From positions 313,136-377,135 of the forward strand of contig JAUIHT010000002.1 in NCBI GenBank assembly GCA_030432235.1: a DNA stretch of 64,000 bases. The letters run 5' to 3'. The notes under the pieces were generated by a model, which worked only from the letters and a program-made list of their open reading frames with translations, made no database searches and had not been told where the DNA came from. The position numbers and the translations under genes are program-made. Positions 7,167 through 14,163 of the stretch are shown in pieces (positions within the stretch are counted from its first letter, which is position 1; each line of letters begins with the position of its first letter). This DNA is from Verrucomicrobiia bacterium (GTDB lineage: Bacteria > Verrucomicrobiota > Verrucomicrobiia > Opitutales > Cerasicoccaceae).

Positions 7167-7907
7167 TTATTTCAGAAAGAACTGTGCAGCTGTATCAAGT
7201 AGTGGATGGTATTCCAAAACCTTTGAACCTATCTTGTCTAAAAGCCTTAAATGACTCAACGCCAGCTGCCATGCCTCATCGCTCTTAATCTTTTCAACTT
7301 CATCTTCATTCAATGACATCTGCATTTCAGCAGCCTCGGCTAGCATGAACTTAATAGCCTTCTTCAATCCCTTTGCTCCATAAATTGCATATCTATCAAT
7401 TGAATCCTTACTAAGTCTGACATATTCCAGTAGAAGTTTTTTTAGTATATCGGGCGTATCCGACTTCTCGATAACCTTTCTTAAATTTTCTACACTCTCA
7501 TTTATTTCATCAATATCTGTGGCTCCTAGCTCGCCTTCTTGTGGTAATACTGTTGCACAAACCTCTAGCAAGGAAAGCTCAGCCTGAGATGGGCTTCGTA
7601 TAGCACTATTGTAGTTAGAAGTGTAGATGATATTATTTAAAGATTTAAGCCCACTTAATAAGACATTTCTCTGAGCATCACCTATTGGGGCAGCATTCAT
7701 GTCACTGATAAATCCTGAATATACTTCGTGGAGTCTTACGAGCCCTAACGTACAACTTAGTTTTAACCCAAAATCTCCCTCAACGTTAACTTCACCTTTC
7801 GAGATAAGATACTTGCGCAAGGTATCATTATAGTTACCTCCAGAACTAATTGATTTTAGTAACTCTAGTAAACGCCCTGCTGAATTATTGTATTTTACAG
7901 ACTCCAT
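7167..7907 (-). CDS. Unknown protein, AT-rich, probably acquired
   Basis: The ATG at 7907 starts a 246-residue, largely alpha-helical soluble protein without signal peptide or membrane segment. The C-terminal part is charged and helical (LNEDEVEKIKSDEAWQLALS). Composition is strikingly AT-rich compared with the surrounding 60% GC genes, and codon use differs. This suggests horizontal transfer. It shares no recognisable motif with known defence or regulatory families. It sits 50 bp downstream of the 3' end of the dehydrogenase gene, on the same strand. Confidence 0.65.
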   Translation of the reverse strand: MESVKYNNSAGRLLELLKSISSGGNYNDTLRKYLISKGEVNVEGDFGLKLSCTLGLVRLHEVYSGFISDMNAAPIGDAQRNVLLSGLKSLNNIIYTSNYNSAIRSPSQAELSLLEVCATVLPQEGELGATDIDEINESVENLRKVIEKSDTPDILKKLLLEYVRLSKDSIDRYAIYGAKGLKKAIKFMLAEAAEMQMSLNEDEVEKIKSDEAWQLALSHLRLLDKIGSKVLEYHPLLDTAAQFFLK

Positions 7908-7957
7908 TGAGAGTAGAATAAAGAAAGTTTATTCAGTAAAACCAGTCTAAATCCCAC

Positions 7958-9154
7958 CTACTCCACGGGCAGCTCTTTCACCTTCCACGGTAGGCCGTAC
8001 TTGTTCAAGCGGTCCATGAAGGGGTCGGGGTCGAGTTGTTCCATGTTCCAGACGCCGGTCTTGCGCCAGGTGCCGTCGACGATGAGCGAGGCGCCGATCA
8101 TGGCGGGGACGCCGGTGGTGTAGCTGATGGCCTGGCTGCGGACTTCCGCGTAGCACTCCTCGTGGACGCAGACGTTGTAGATGAAGACGCGCTTGGGCTG
8201 GCCGTCTTTTTTGCCGACGATGTCACAGCCGATGCAGGTCTTGCCCTTGGTGCGGGAGCCGAGCGAGGCCGGGTCGGGCAGAACGGCGCGGAGGAACTCG
8301 ATGGGCGCGACCTTGATGCCTTTGAACTCGATGGGCTCGATGGAGGTCATGCCGACGTTCTGCAGGACGTTCAAATGGGTCAGGTACTTTTGCCCGAAGG
8401 TCATCCAGAAGCGGATGCGTTTGAGGCCTTTGATGTTCTGCGAGAGGGACTCCAACTCTTCATGGTAAAGCAGATAGGAATCCTTGGGGCCGACCTCGGG
8501 GTAGTCGTAGACCTGCATGACGGACATGGCGTCGATTTCCTTCCACTCGCCTTCTTCCCAGTAGCGACCGTTCTGCGTGATTTCGCGGATGTTGATCTCG
8601 GGGTTGAAGTTGGTGGCGAAGGGATAGCCGTGGTCGCCGGCGTTGGCGTCGAGGATGTCGATGGTCTCGATTTCGTCGAAGAGGTGCTTCTGGGCATAGG
8701 CGCAGAAGATGTTGGTCACGCCGGGGTCGAAGCCACTGCCGAGCAAGGCCATGCGCTCGGCGGCGTTGTAGCGGTCCTTGTAGGCCCACTGCCACTTGTA
8801 CTCGAACTTCGCGGTGTCCAGCGGCTCGTAGTTGGCGGTGTCCATGTAGTCCACCCCGGCGGCCTCGCAGGCGTCCATCAGGACGAGGTCCTGGTAGGGC
8901 AGCGCGACGTTGATGAGCAGCTTGGGCTGCTCCTTCTTCAAAAACTTGATGGTGGCGGGCACGTCGTCGGCGTCCAGGGCGGCGGTGCGAATTTCGCGGC
9001 CCTGCAGCTCCTTGATGTCCGCAGCGATGGCGTCGCACTTGGACTTCGTGCGGGAAGCGAGGACGATTTCCGAAAAGTATTCGGGTAATTGGGCGCACTT
9101 GTGGGCCACGACGCCCCCGACTCCGCCCGCTCCGACGATGATGACTTTGCTCAT
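7958..9154 (-). CDS. Carboxynorspermidine synthase/dehydrogenase, saccharopine dehydrogenase family
   Basis: The protein has 398 residues, matching carboxynorspermidine dehydrogenase. The N-terminal Rossmann motif is VGAGGVGGVVAHKC (Gly8, Gly10, Gly13). GSGFDPGVTNIFCAYA and YDYPEVGPKDSYLLYHEELE are characteristic of this branch rather than true saccharopine dehydrogenases. The enzyme reductively condenses aspartate semialdehyde with putrescine or diaminopropane to carboxy(nor)spermidine. That product is then decarboxylated by NspC to give (nor)spermidine. No nspC gene is visible in the window. It diverges from the VTT protein gene across a repeat-filled gap. Confidence 0.88.
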   Translation of the reverse strand: MSKVIIVGAGGVGGVVAHKCAQLPEYFSEIVLASRTKSKCDAIAADIKELQGREIRTAALDADDVPATIKFLKKEQPKLLINVALPYQDLVLMDACEAAGVDYMDTANYEPLDTAKFEYKWQWAYKDRYNAAERMALLGSGFDPGVTNIFCAYAQKHLFDEIETIDILDANAGDHGYPFATNFNPEINIREITQNGRYWEEGEWKEIDAMSVMQVYDYPEVGPKDSYLLYHEELESLSQNIKGLKRIRFWMTFGQKYLTHLNVLQNVGMTSIEPIEFKGIKVAPIEFLRAVLPDPASLGSRTKGKTCIGCDIVGKKDGQPKRVFIYNVCVHEECYAEVRSQAISYTTGVPAMIGASLIVDGTWRKTGVWNMEQLDPDPFMDRLNKYGLPWKVKELPVE

Positions 9155-9181
9155 AAGTAAGAAGATGATTGGGTTTTATTT

Positions 9182-9257
9182 ATCCGCAGATAACGCAGAT
9201 GTACGCAGATAAGGATTTAACTGAAGAATAATCTGCGTCAATCTGCGTAATCTGTGG
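9182..9257. repeat. Iterated-word palindrome (CGCAGAT family) in a divergent promoter region
   Basis: The left arm 9182-9210 reiterates CGCAGAT (CCGCAGATAACGCAGATG and one more unit). The right arm 9231-9257 reiterates ATCTGCGT and ends ATCTGCGTAATCTGTGG. The arms are inverted with a loop of about 20 bp. The GTG start codon of the next gene (9254-9256) lies inside the right arm. Confidence 0.88.
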
Positions 9258-9970
9258 ACGAAAAAGTTCCATCCAAATCCCTCCTGGCCTCGAGCCGCCG
9301 CTTCTGGATACCGCTGCTCATCTGTGTGCTGGCGGTGCTCGTCGGGGGCGGGCTCGGTTTGGCCACCTCCGGTTTCGACCCCAAGGCGCTGGTGGCAACC
9401 GCCATGAAGCTGCTGGACTGGGTCGCACAGCTCCACCCCACCGTGCTCCTGCTGGCGCTGGCCATCCTGCCGTGCGTGGGGATGCCCGTCAGCCCCTTGT
9501 TGATTGCGGGTGGGCTCGCCTACGGCATCCCGGTCGGGCTGACGATCGGCTTCGTCGGTATCGCGCTGAACGACGCCCTCGCCTACCTGCTCGCAGCCTA
9601 CCCGCTGCGGCGGTTCATCGAGGGGCTGATTCACTCGCGCGGATGGAAGATACCCGAGATTCCGCAAAAGGAAGAGACGCGCATCATCATCGTACTCCGC
9701 ATCACGCCGGGGTTACCCTTGCCCATCCAGAATTATCTGCTGGGCATGGCCCGTGTGCCCTTCGGCAAGTACATGGTGCTCTCAATGCTGGCACAGTCCC
9801 TGCCCATCATCGCGTTTACCGTCACCGGCGGCTCGCTCTTCGAAGGCTCGTGGGGGCTCATCATCCTCGGTGTCATCCTCATCGTCGTGATGACGCTCAT
9901 TGCCAAAATCGCCTACGGGATGTTTGGCTCGAAGGTCAATTTAACCGCAGGGAGCGCAGAGAAAAAATAA
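9254..9970 (+). CDS. VTT-domain (TVP38/TMEM64, DedA-like) membrane protein
   Basis: This 238-residue protein has about six hydrophobic segments. It carries the VTT/SNARE-associated core: PCVGMPVSPLLIAGGLAYG, FVGIALNDALAYLLA, then RITPGLPLPIQNYLLGM. The family works in lipid scrambling and envelope homeostasis. GTG at 9254 is used because no ATG precedes the first helix. That GTG lies in the word repeat ATCTGCGTAATCTGTGG, and the last residues (LTAGSAEKK) are encoded by another iterated word, AACCGCAGGGAGCGCAGAG. Repeat DNA therefore encodes both ends of the gene. Confidence 0.85.
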   Translation: MDEKVPSKSLLASSRRFWIPLLICVLAVLVGGGLGLATSGFDPKALVATAMKLLDWVAQLHPTVLLLALAILPCVGMPVSPLLIAGGLAYGIPVGLTIGFVGIALNDALAYLLAAYPLRRFIEGLIHSRGWKIPEIPQKEETRIIIVLRITPGLPLPIQNYLLGMARVPFGKYMVLSMLAQSLPIIAFTVTGGSLFEGSWGLIILGVILIVVMTLIAKIAYGMFGSKVNLTAGSAEKK

Positions 9971-9975
9971 GATAT

Positions 9976-10050
9976 AACCACGGATTACACAGATGGCACG
10001 AATAGGCATTTATGTATTTTAATATCCGCGGTATCCGTGTAATCCGTGGT
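9976..10050. repeat. Iterated-word palindrome (ACCACGGATTACAC family)
   Basis: AACCACGGATTACACAGATG at 9976 is the inverted counterpart of GTATCCGTGTAATCCGTGGT at 10031-10050. The loop is AT-rich. It occupies nearly the whole gap between the VTT gene and xseA and ends 11 bp before the xseA ATG. Confidence 0.88.
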
Positions 10051-10061
10051 AAAAAAGTAAA

Positions 10062-11429
10062 ATGCCAAGCAAACTCGACAGCGCCCACGACCCCGCCACG
10101 CCGGAGACCATCCTCGGCATCGGCGAGCTGACGCGCCGCATCAAGTCGCTGCTGGAGGGAAACATACCGCCCTGCTGGGTACGCGGGGAAATCAGCAACC
10201 TCCGCAAGCAATCCAGCGGCCACATCTACTTTACGCTCAAGGACCGCGACAGCCAGTTGCCCTGCGTGCTCTTCAAGCAGGACGCCCTACGCTGCTCCGT
10301 CGACATGTCCGACGGCCGCCAGATCATCCTCTTTGGCAGCCTCAGCGTGTACGAGCCGCATGGACGCTACCAGTTCATCGGGCGTGAAGTCGTCGAGGAC
10401 GGCGCGGGGCGGCTCCAGGCGGAGTTTGAGCGGCTGAAAAAGAAACTCGCCGCCGAGGGGCTGTTCGAAAAGGAACGCAAAAAGCCCCTGCCGCGCTTGC
10501 CGCACACCGTCGGCATCGTCACCTCCCCCACCGGCGCGGCCTTGAAGGACTTTTTATCGATTCTCCGACGACGGCAGTGGAAAGGTCGCGTTATCATTCT
10601 GCCCGCCAAGGTGCAGGGCCAGGGCGCAGCGCAGGAGATCGTCAAGCAGATCGGCAATGCGCAAAAGCTCGGCGGCATCGACCTGCTGGTGGTCGGGCGC
10701 GGCGGCGGTAGCCTGGAGGACCTGTGGTGCTTCAACGAGGAAATCGTGGCCCGCGCGGTGGCCGCTTGCACCATTCCGACCATCTCCGCTGTCGGCCACG
10801 AGATCGACTTCACCCTGAGCGACTTCGCCGCCGACCAGCGCGCCGAGACGCCCTCCGCCGCGGCGGAGTTGATATCCAGCGCCTATCTGGAGTGCCTGGA
10901 GCGCCTGCGGGCCTGCGCCAAGGGACTGGCGGAAGGCCCCACACGTCTCTTCAATAATAGACGCAATCAATTAAAACTCCTCACCAGCCTTATGCGCGAG
11001 CACTCGCCGCGCCGTCGCATCGAGGAGAACAGCCTGAAGCTGGACGACCTTTCCAACCGCCTCGGCCACGCCCTGCGCGAGAGTTTACACGAACGCCGGG
11101 AAGCCATCGCGGCTTTGTCGACACGCCTGGCCCGGCACTCGCCCGAGCGACGCCTGGAGGTGGCTCAACTAAAGCTGAACGCCGTCAAGGGGCGCTATGA
11201 GCGCCTGCTGCAAAAGAGCCTCCAGCCTAAGGCGGAGCGCCTGACCGCCCTGCTAGGCCGCCTCGAATCCGCCAGCCTGCAAAAAGCGCTGGCCCGTGGC
11301 TTCGCCGTCGTGCGCGACGGCCAGGGCAACCTCGTCACGCGCCGCGCCGGGCTCAAAAAAGGAGATGCCCTCGCGGTTGATTTCGCCGACGGGGAAATCC
11401 ATGCGGAGATCACCCGCGCGGAGGATTGA
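10062..11429 (+). CDS. xseA: Exodeoxyribonuclease VII large subunit
   Basis: The protein has 455 residues. The N-terminal OB-fold shows WVRGEISNLRKQSSGHIYFT. The catalytic domain shows GIVTSPTGAALKD, ARGGGSLEDLWCFN-like GRGGGSLEDLWCFNEE, and SAVGHEIDFTLSDFAADQRA. A long coiled-coil region with SPERRLE repeats and a C-terminal GFAVV segment follow, as expected. With XseB (not seen here) it degrades single-stranded DNA. The stop TGA lies in a 21-bp stretch duplicated at 12129-12149. Confidence 0.96.
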   Translation: MPSKLDSAHDPATPETILGIGELTRRIKSLLEGNIPPCWVRGEISNLRKQSSGHIYFTLKDRDSQLPCVLFKQDALRCSVDMSDGRQIILFGSLSVYEPHGRYQFIGREVVEDGAGRLQAEFERLKKKLAAEGLFEKERKKPLPRLPHTVGIVTSPTGAALKDFLSILRRRQWKGRVIILPAKVQGQGAAQEIVKQIGNAQKLGGIDLLVVGRGGGSLEDLWCFNEEIVARAVAACTIPTISAVGHEIDFTLSDFAADQRAETPSAAAELISSAYLECLERLRACAKGLAEGPTRLFNNRRNQLKLLTSLMREHSPRRRIEENSLKLDDLSNRLGHALRESLHERREAIAALSTRLARHSPERRLEVAQLKLNAVKGRYERLLQKSLQPKAERLTALLGRLESASLQKALARGFAVVRDGQGNLVTRRAGLKKGDALAVDFADGEIHAEITRAED

Positions 11430-11431
11430 CC
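11411..11431 (+). repeat. 21-bp direct repeat, copy 1 (xseA 3' end)
   Basis: CACCCGCGCGGAGGATTGAC covers the last codons and stop of xseA. It recurs at 12129-12149 with one mismatch. The pair brackets the GyrI-like gene. Confidence 0.85.
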
Positions 11432-11470
11432 TCCCGATTAGCAACGATATCCAACGACAAGGGAACCGCA

Positions 11471-12100
11471 ATGACGCCGGAAGTGCCCAAGCTCGATTTT
11501 AAGCGTGAATTGAAGAGCTACTTTACCGCTCCCAAAGCCGATTGGCAGGAAATCACCTTGCCAGCCCACAATTACCTGATGATCGATGGGCAAGGTTCAC
11601 CCGGGGATTCCGAGGAGTACCAAAATGCCCTCAGTTTACTCTACCCCGTGGCCTACGGCACAAAGTTTTTTAGTAAAACCAAGCTATTGCGCGACTACAC
11701 GGTGCCGCCGCTGGAGGGGATTTGGTATGCCGACAACATGGAAGTCTATACTTCGGGCCAACGCGATCAGTGGCGCTGGACGCTCATGCTCCTGCTGCCC
11801 GATTGGATAAATTGCGGACATGTCGAGCAGGTCGCCGAAGCCCAAGGCCGCAAAAGACCCGGTCAGGACTTTAGCAAAGTGCGAATGGAGAAGTTTGAAG
11901 AAGGTTTATGCCTACAGCGTTTGCATATCGGCAGCTACGCCGACGAGGCCCCCGTGCTGCAAAACTTGCATCACGAGATTATGCCCTCCAAAGGCTATAC
12001 GTTCTCTGGCCCTCACCACGAAATCTACCTGTCCGATCCGCGACGCACTGCGCCGGAGAAGCTCCGAACCATTCTTCGTCAACCCGTTGAGCCTCTTTGA
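11471..12100 (+). CDS. GyrI-like small-molecule-binding domain protein
   Basis: The ATG at 11471 gives a 209-residue protein beginning MTPEVPKLDFKRELKSYF. An AAGGGA Shine-Dalgarno-like stretch precedes it, so it is preferred over the TTG at 11426. Motifs YLMIDGQGSPGDSEEYQNAL and LSLLYPVAYGTKFF, and the ending PSKGYTFSGPHHEIYLSDPR, are typical of the stand-alone GyrI-like domain (PF06445). These proteins bind or hydrolyse hydrophobic ligands. The gene lies between direct copies of the xseA 3' end and so looks inserted between xseA and the downstream exported protein. Confidence 0.85.
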   Translation: MTPEVPKLDFKRELKSYFTAPKADWQEITLPAHNYLMIDGQGSPGDSEEYQNALSLLYPVAYGTKFFSKTKLLRDYTVPPLEGIWYADNMEVYTSGQRDQWRWTLMLLLPDWINCGHVEQVAEAQGRKRPGQDFSKVRMEKFEEGLCLQRLHIGSYADEAPVLQNLHHEIMPSKGYTFSGPHHEIYLSDPRRTAPEKLRTILRQPVEPL

Positions 12101-12128
12101 ACCGACATTGATCTGCCAAAGCAGTGGT

Positions 12129-12149
12129 CATCCGCGCGGAGGATTGACC
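12129..12149 (+). repeat. 21-bp direct repeat, copy 2
   Basis: CATCCGCGCGGAGGATTGAC matches 11411-11431 at 20 of 21 positions. Here it sits just before the downstream gene's ATG, and its GGAGGA may act as that gene's ribosome-binding site. Confidence 0.85.
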
Positions 12150-12158
12150 CTTGCCGGG

Positions 12159-13088
12159 ATGAAAAATCTATTGCAAGCTGTGTGCATGGGCTTTCGGCGC
12201 AAAATGCTGATACTCCTGCTGGCCGGACTTATCTCCCCGCTCCTGCCGGCGGCTCCCGTCATGGATCAACCCATCGAGGCGGACACCCCCGGCGCGCTCC
12301 ATACGGAGCTGGAGACGTTGCGCAAGAAAGCGCCGAAGAAGCAGATGGCCGAGTTCGAGCAGTACGTCAGCGAGCTGCGGCAGGACCTCATCGACGACCC
12401 CTTCGTGCCGCGGGACGAAGTCGACGCGCGCCTGGTCCGGCAACTCACGGGCAAGAGCCCGAACGAGCTGCTCACCGACGACACCAACACCGCCGGGCTG
12501 GACGAGCCCTCCGAATACTGGAGCCTGCGCGAACAGGTCTACGCGGAACGCCTCGGTGAACTTTCCAAGGACCAGAAGCGAGCCCTGGAGACCTCCGACC
12601 TGCTGGAAGACGTCTACGTGTACAACTACCGTTTCGAGCTGGAGGGCAAGACGACCATCGATAAGGCCTACCTGGTTTTCCAGCTACGCAACGGCACCCA
12701 GGAATCCATCGACAGCGTGCGGCTGCGTGTCTTCATCCACCTGCCCAAAGGCTCCGAAAAGGAAGTCCTCAAGGCAAACCGCTACGTGCGCATCCCCAAG
12801 CCGGTCAGCCCCTGGGAGACCCGAACCGTCAAGCATGACATCACCAGCCTGATTCCGGAGGCTATCCGGCACGGCCACATCCAGAAGCGCAAGGACCTCG
12901 CCGTGGAAATGCGCCTGACCAATTTCCACACCAAAAGCCAGGATTGGGCCGTCACCTACTTCCCCTCCTATCGCATGCGCGAGCTCGAACGCACCGAGGA
13001 GGGCCTCAAGGAAGCACGCCTGGCCTTGGGCAAATCACAGGAGACTTCCGGCGACAGCGCCGACTCCATGATGATGATGGCGGAGTAG
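12159..13088 (+). CDS. Exported protein of unknown function
   Basis: The ATG at 12159 gives a 309-residue protein. A signal peptide is visible around MLILLLAGLISPLLPAAP; an alternative ATG at 12186 would shorten the N-region. The mature part is charged and helical, then has a beta-rich portion (YNYRFELEGKTTIDKAYLVF, LRLRVFIHLPKGSEKEV-like) and ends with Met-rich SMMMMAE. The open frame extends upstream to 11820, but that overlaps the GyrI-like gene in another phase and is not used. If the insertion is ignored, the gene would directly follow xseA. I do not recognise a family. Confidence 0.7.
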   Translation: MKNLLQAVCMGFRRKMLILLLAGLISPLLPAAPVMDQPIEADTPGALHTELETLRKKAPKKQMAEFEQYVSELRQDLIDDPFVPRDEVDARLVRQLTGKSPNELLTDDTNTAGLDEPSEYWSLREQVYAERLGELSKDQKRALETSDLLEDVYVYNYRFELEGKTTIDKAYLVFQLRNGTQESIDSVRLRVFIHLPKGSEKEVLKANRYVRIPKPVSPWETRTVKHDITSLIPEAIRHGHIQKRKDLAVEMRLTNFHTKSQDWAVTYFPSYRMRELERTEEGLKEARLALGKSQETSGDSADSMMMMAE

Positions 13089-13112
13089 ATGGTGCAGGCA
13101 TCGTGGTAACGC

Positions 13113-13138
13113 TTGACCTAACCCAAACCAAATATAAT
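13113..13138 (+). promoter_or_regulatory. Promoter-like sequence for the toxin-antitoxin pair
   Basis: TTGACC at 13113 and a perfect TATAAT at 13133 precede the antitoxin ATG at 13147. The spacer is 14 bp, shorter than the usual 17. Transcription from this -10 would begin about 2 bp before the ATG, so the mRNA would be almost leaderless. Confidence 0.45.
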
Positions 13139-13146
13139 CTATTGGA

Positions 13147-13362
13147 ATGCCTATCTTAACGATACCGGGTCACTATGACGGCCATGGAGTTACTTTGGAC
13201 GAGTCTGTAGCACTCCCCAAGGATACGCCCGTGCTCGTTACTGTTCTACCGTCTCCCGGTGAAGGGCTCGACTCGTTTCAGCGGCTTTCTTCAGCGGCGC
13301 TGGCAGCCTCTTATGACGAAGACGAAGTCGAATATACCGCGAATGACATCAAAGAGAAATGA
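13147..13362 (+). CDS. Antitoxin-like protein of a MazF/PemK-type module
   Basis: This small acidic 71-residue protein begins with a beta-rich MPILTIPGHYDGHGVTLDES and ends in a charged tail (YDEDEVEYTANDIKEK). The layout fits antitoxins that pair with PemK/MazF toxins. Its stop overlaps the toxin start as ATGA at 13359, which favours coupled translation. A strong -10 lies immediately upstream. The N-terminal part resembles short DUF104- or AbrB-like strands, but I cannot fix the family. Confidence 0.75.
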   Translation: MPILTIPGHYDGHGVTLDESVALPKDTPVLVTVLPSPGEGLDSFQRLSSAALAASYDEDEVEYTANDIKEK

Positions 13363-13694
13363 AGACCGGTAATGTTTGCCTGGCCGCTCTTCAGCAAGCT
13401 GATGGCCAGATGAAGCCCCGCCCGGTTATTGTTCTTCGTAGCGTTCCTCCCTATAACGACTTGCTGGTCTGCGCGGTTAGCTCCAAGCTCGGGCATCTTC
13501 AGGCCGGACTGGATGAAATCATTGGTGAACGGGATGAGGATTTTCGAGACAGTGGCCTGAAAGTGAGTTCTTTGGTCCGCCTTGGCTTACTGGCCACCCT
13601 CCCTGGAAAGGCCATCATGGGTGCGCTTGGAAACATCTCTGACGAGAGATTACTACGCCTGCGAAAACGTTTGGCGAAGTTTATCGATAGTTAG
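13359..13694 (+). CDS. MazF/PemK-type toxin (endoribonuclease)
   Basis: The 111-residue protein carries the PemK-like signature KPRPVIVLR at residues 19-27, then YNDLLVCAVSSKLG, LKVSSLVRLGLLATLPG and a C-terminal ISDERLLRLRKRLAKF. MazF/PemK toxins cut mRNA at short sequences and are neutralised by the co-encoded antitoxin. The start overlaps the antitoxin stop. The module sits between an exported-protein gene and a repeat-rich gap. Confidence 0.88.
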   Translation: MKTGNVCLAALQQADGQMKPRPVIVLRSVPPYNDLLVCAVSSKLGHLQAGLDEIIGERDEDFRDSGLKVSSLVRLGLLATLPGKAIMGALGNISDERLLRLRKRLAKFIDS

Positions 13695-14163
13695 GATACC
13701 ACCGAAAATCGCAGAAATTTTCAGAAAAACGGCCCAACCTAGCCAACGCTTCCAAGGCAGCCCAGAGTCCCAACCTAACTATTGGTGGGGTGTGCTAGTA
13801 TCGTGGGCATGAAAACGAAACACCCGGCCCGGCCGCCTTAGAGGAGGGACCTTATCACCGGAACGCCGAACCTGATTTTTGTGACGGGCACGCTGCGTTT
13901 CTTCACCGGCCTCACCCACTCGAGCGTGGCGCCGGGGCACCATGCGCCTTAAACGGAGGATGCGATCAGCAAGCCCGAAACGAAACTCGGAGGACGCCGG
14001 ACGGCTGTTCTTTGACACTTCTTGATACCACGCCCAGTCGGCTTGAGAAAGTCGATGCGCAGCATCGGGGATTCTTAAGGCCCTGCCTTAAGCGGGGGTC
14101 TGGGGCGAGTAGCCCCAGGTGCGTGACAATGAGAGGACAAGCCCCCTACGCTTAGGCGAGGCA
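13695..14163. other. Non-coding gap ending in a chain of hairpins
   Basis: No gene is supported. From 14053 to 14140 there are successive short palindromes: GATGC-GCA-GCATC, CTTAAGG-CCCTG-CCTTAAG and CTGGGGC-GAGTA-GCCCCAG. A diverged copy of the GTGCGTGAC element follows. Around 13870-13952 a frame ends HSSVAPGHHAP before a stop; it may be a protein remnant, but is too short to assign. Confidence 0.6.
14053..14140. repeat. Hairpin chain with a diverged two-stem element
   Basis: The last hairpin, CTGGGGCGAGTAGCCCCAG at 14100-14118, is followed by GTGCGTGACAATGAGAGGAC. This matches the recurring GTGCGTGACCGCACAGGACA except in the second half of its small stem. The chain lies at the 3' end of the Kef-type gene and may protect or terminate its transcript. 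Confidence 0.7.

Noticed and set aside
9180-9190. DnaA box-like TTATCCGCA
   Set aside because: It is a part of the CGCAGAT word repeat, with one mismatch and no second box.
13779-14018. 79-codon minus frame after the MazF-type module
   Set aside because: Arg-rich sequence without any family features in a repeat gap; no ribosome-binding site seen.
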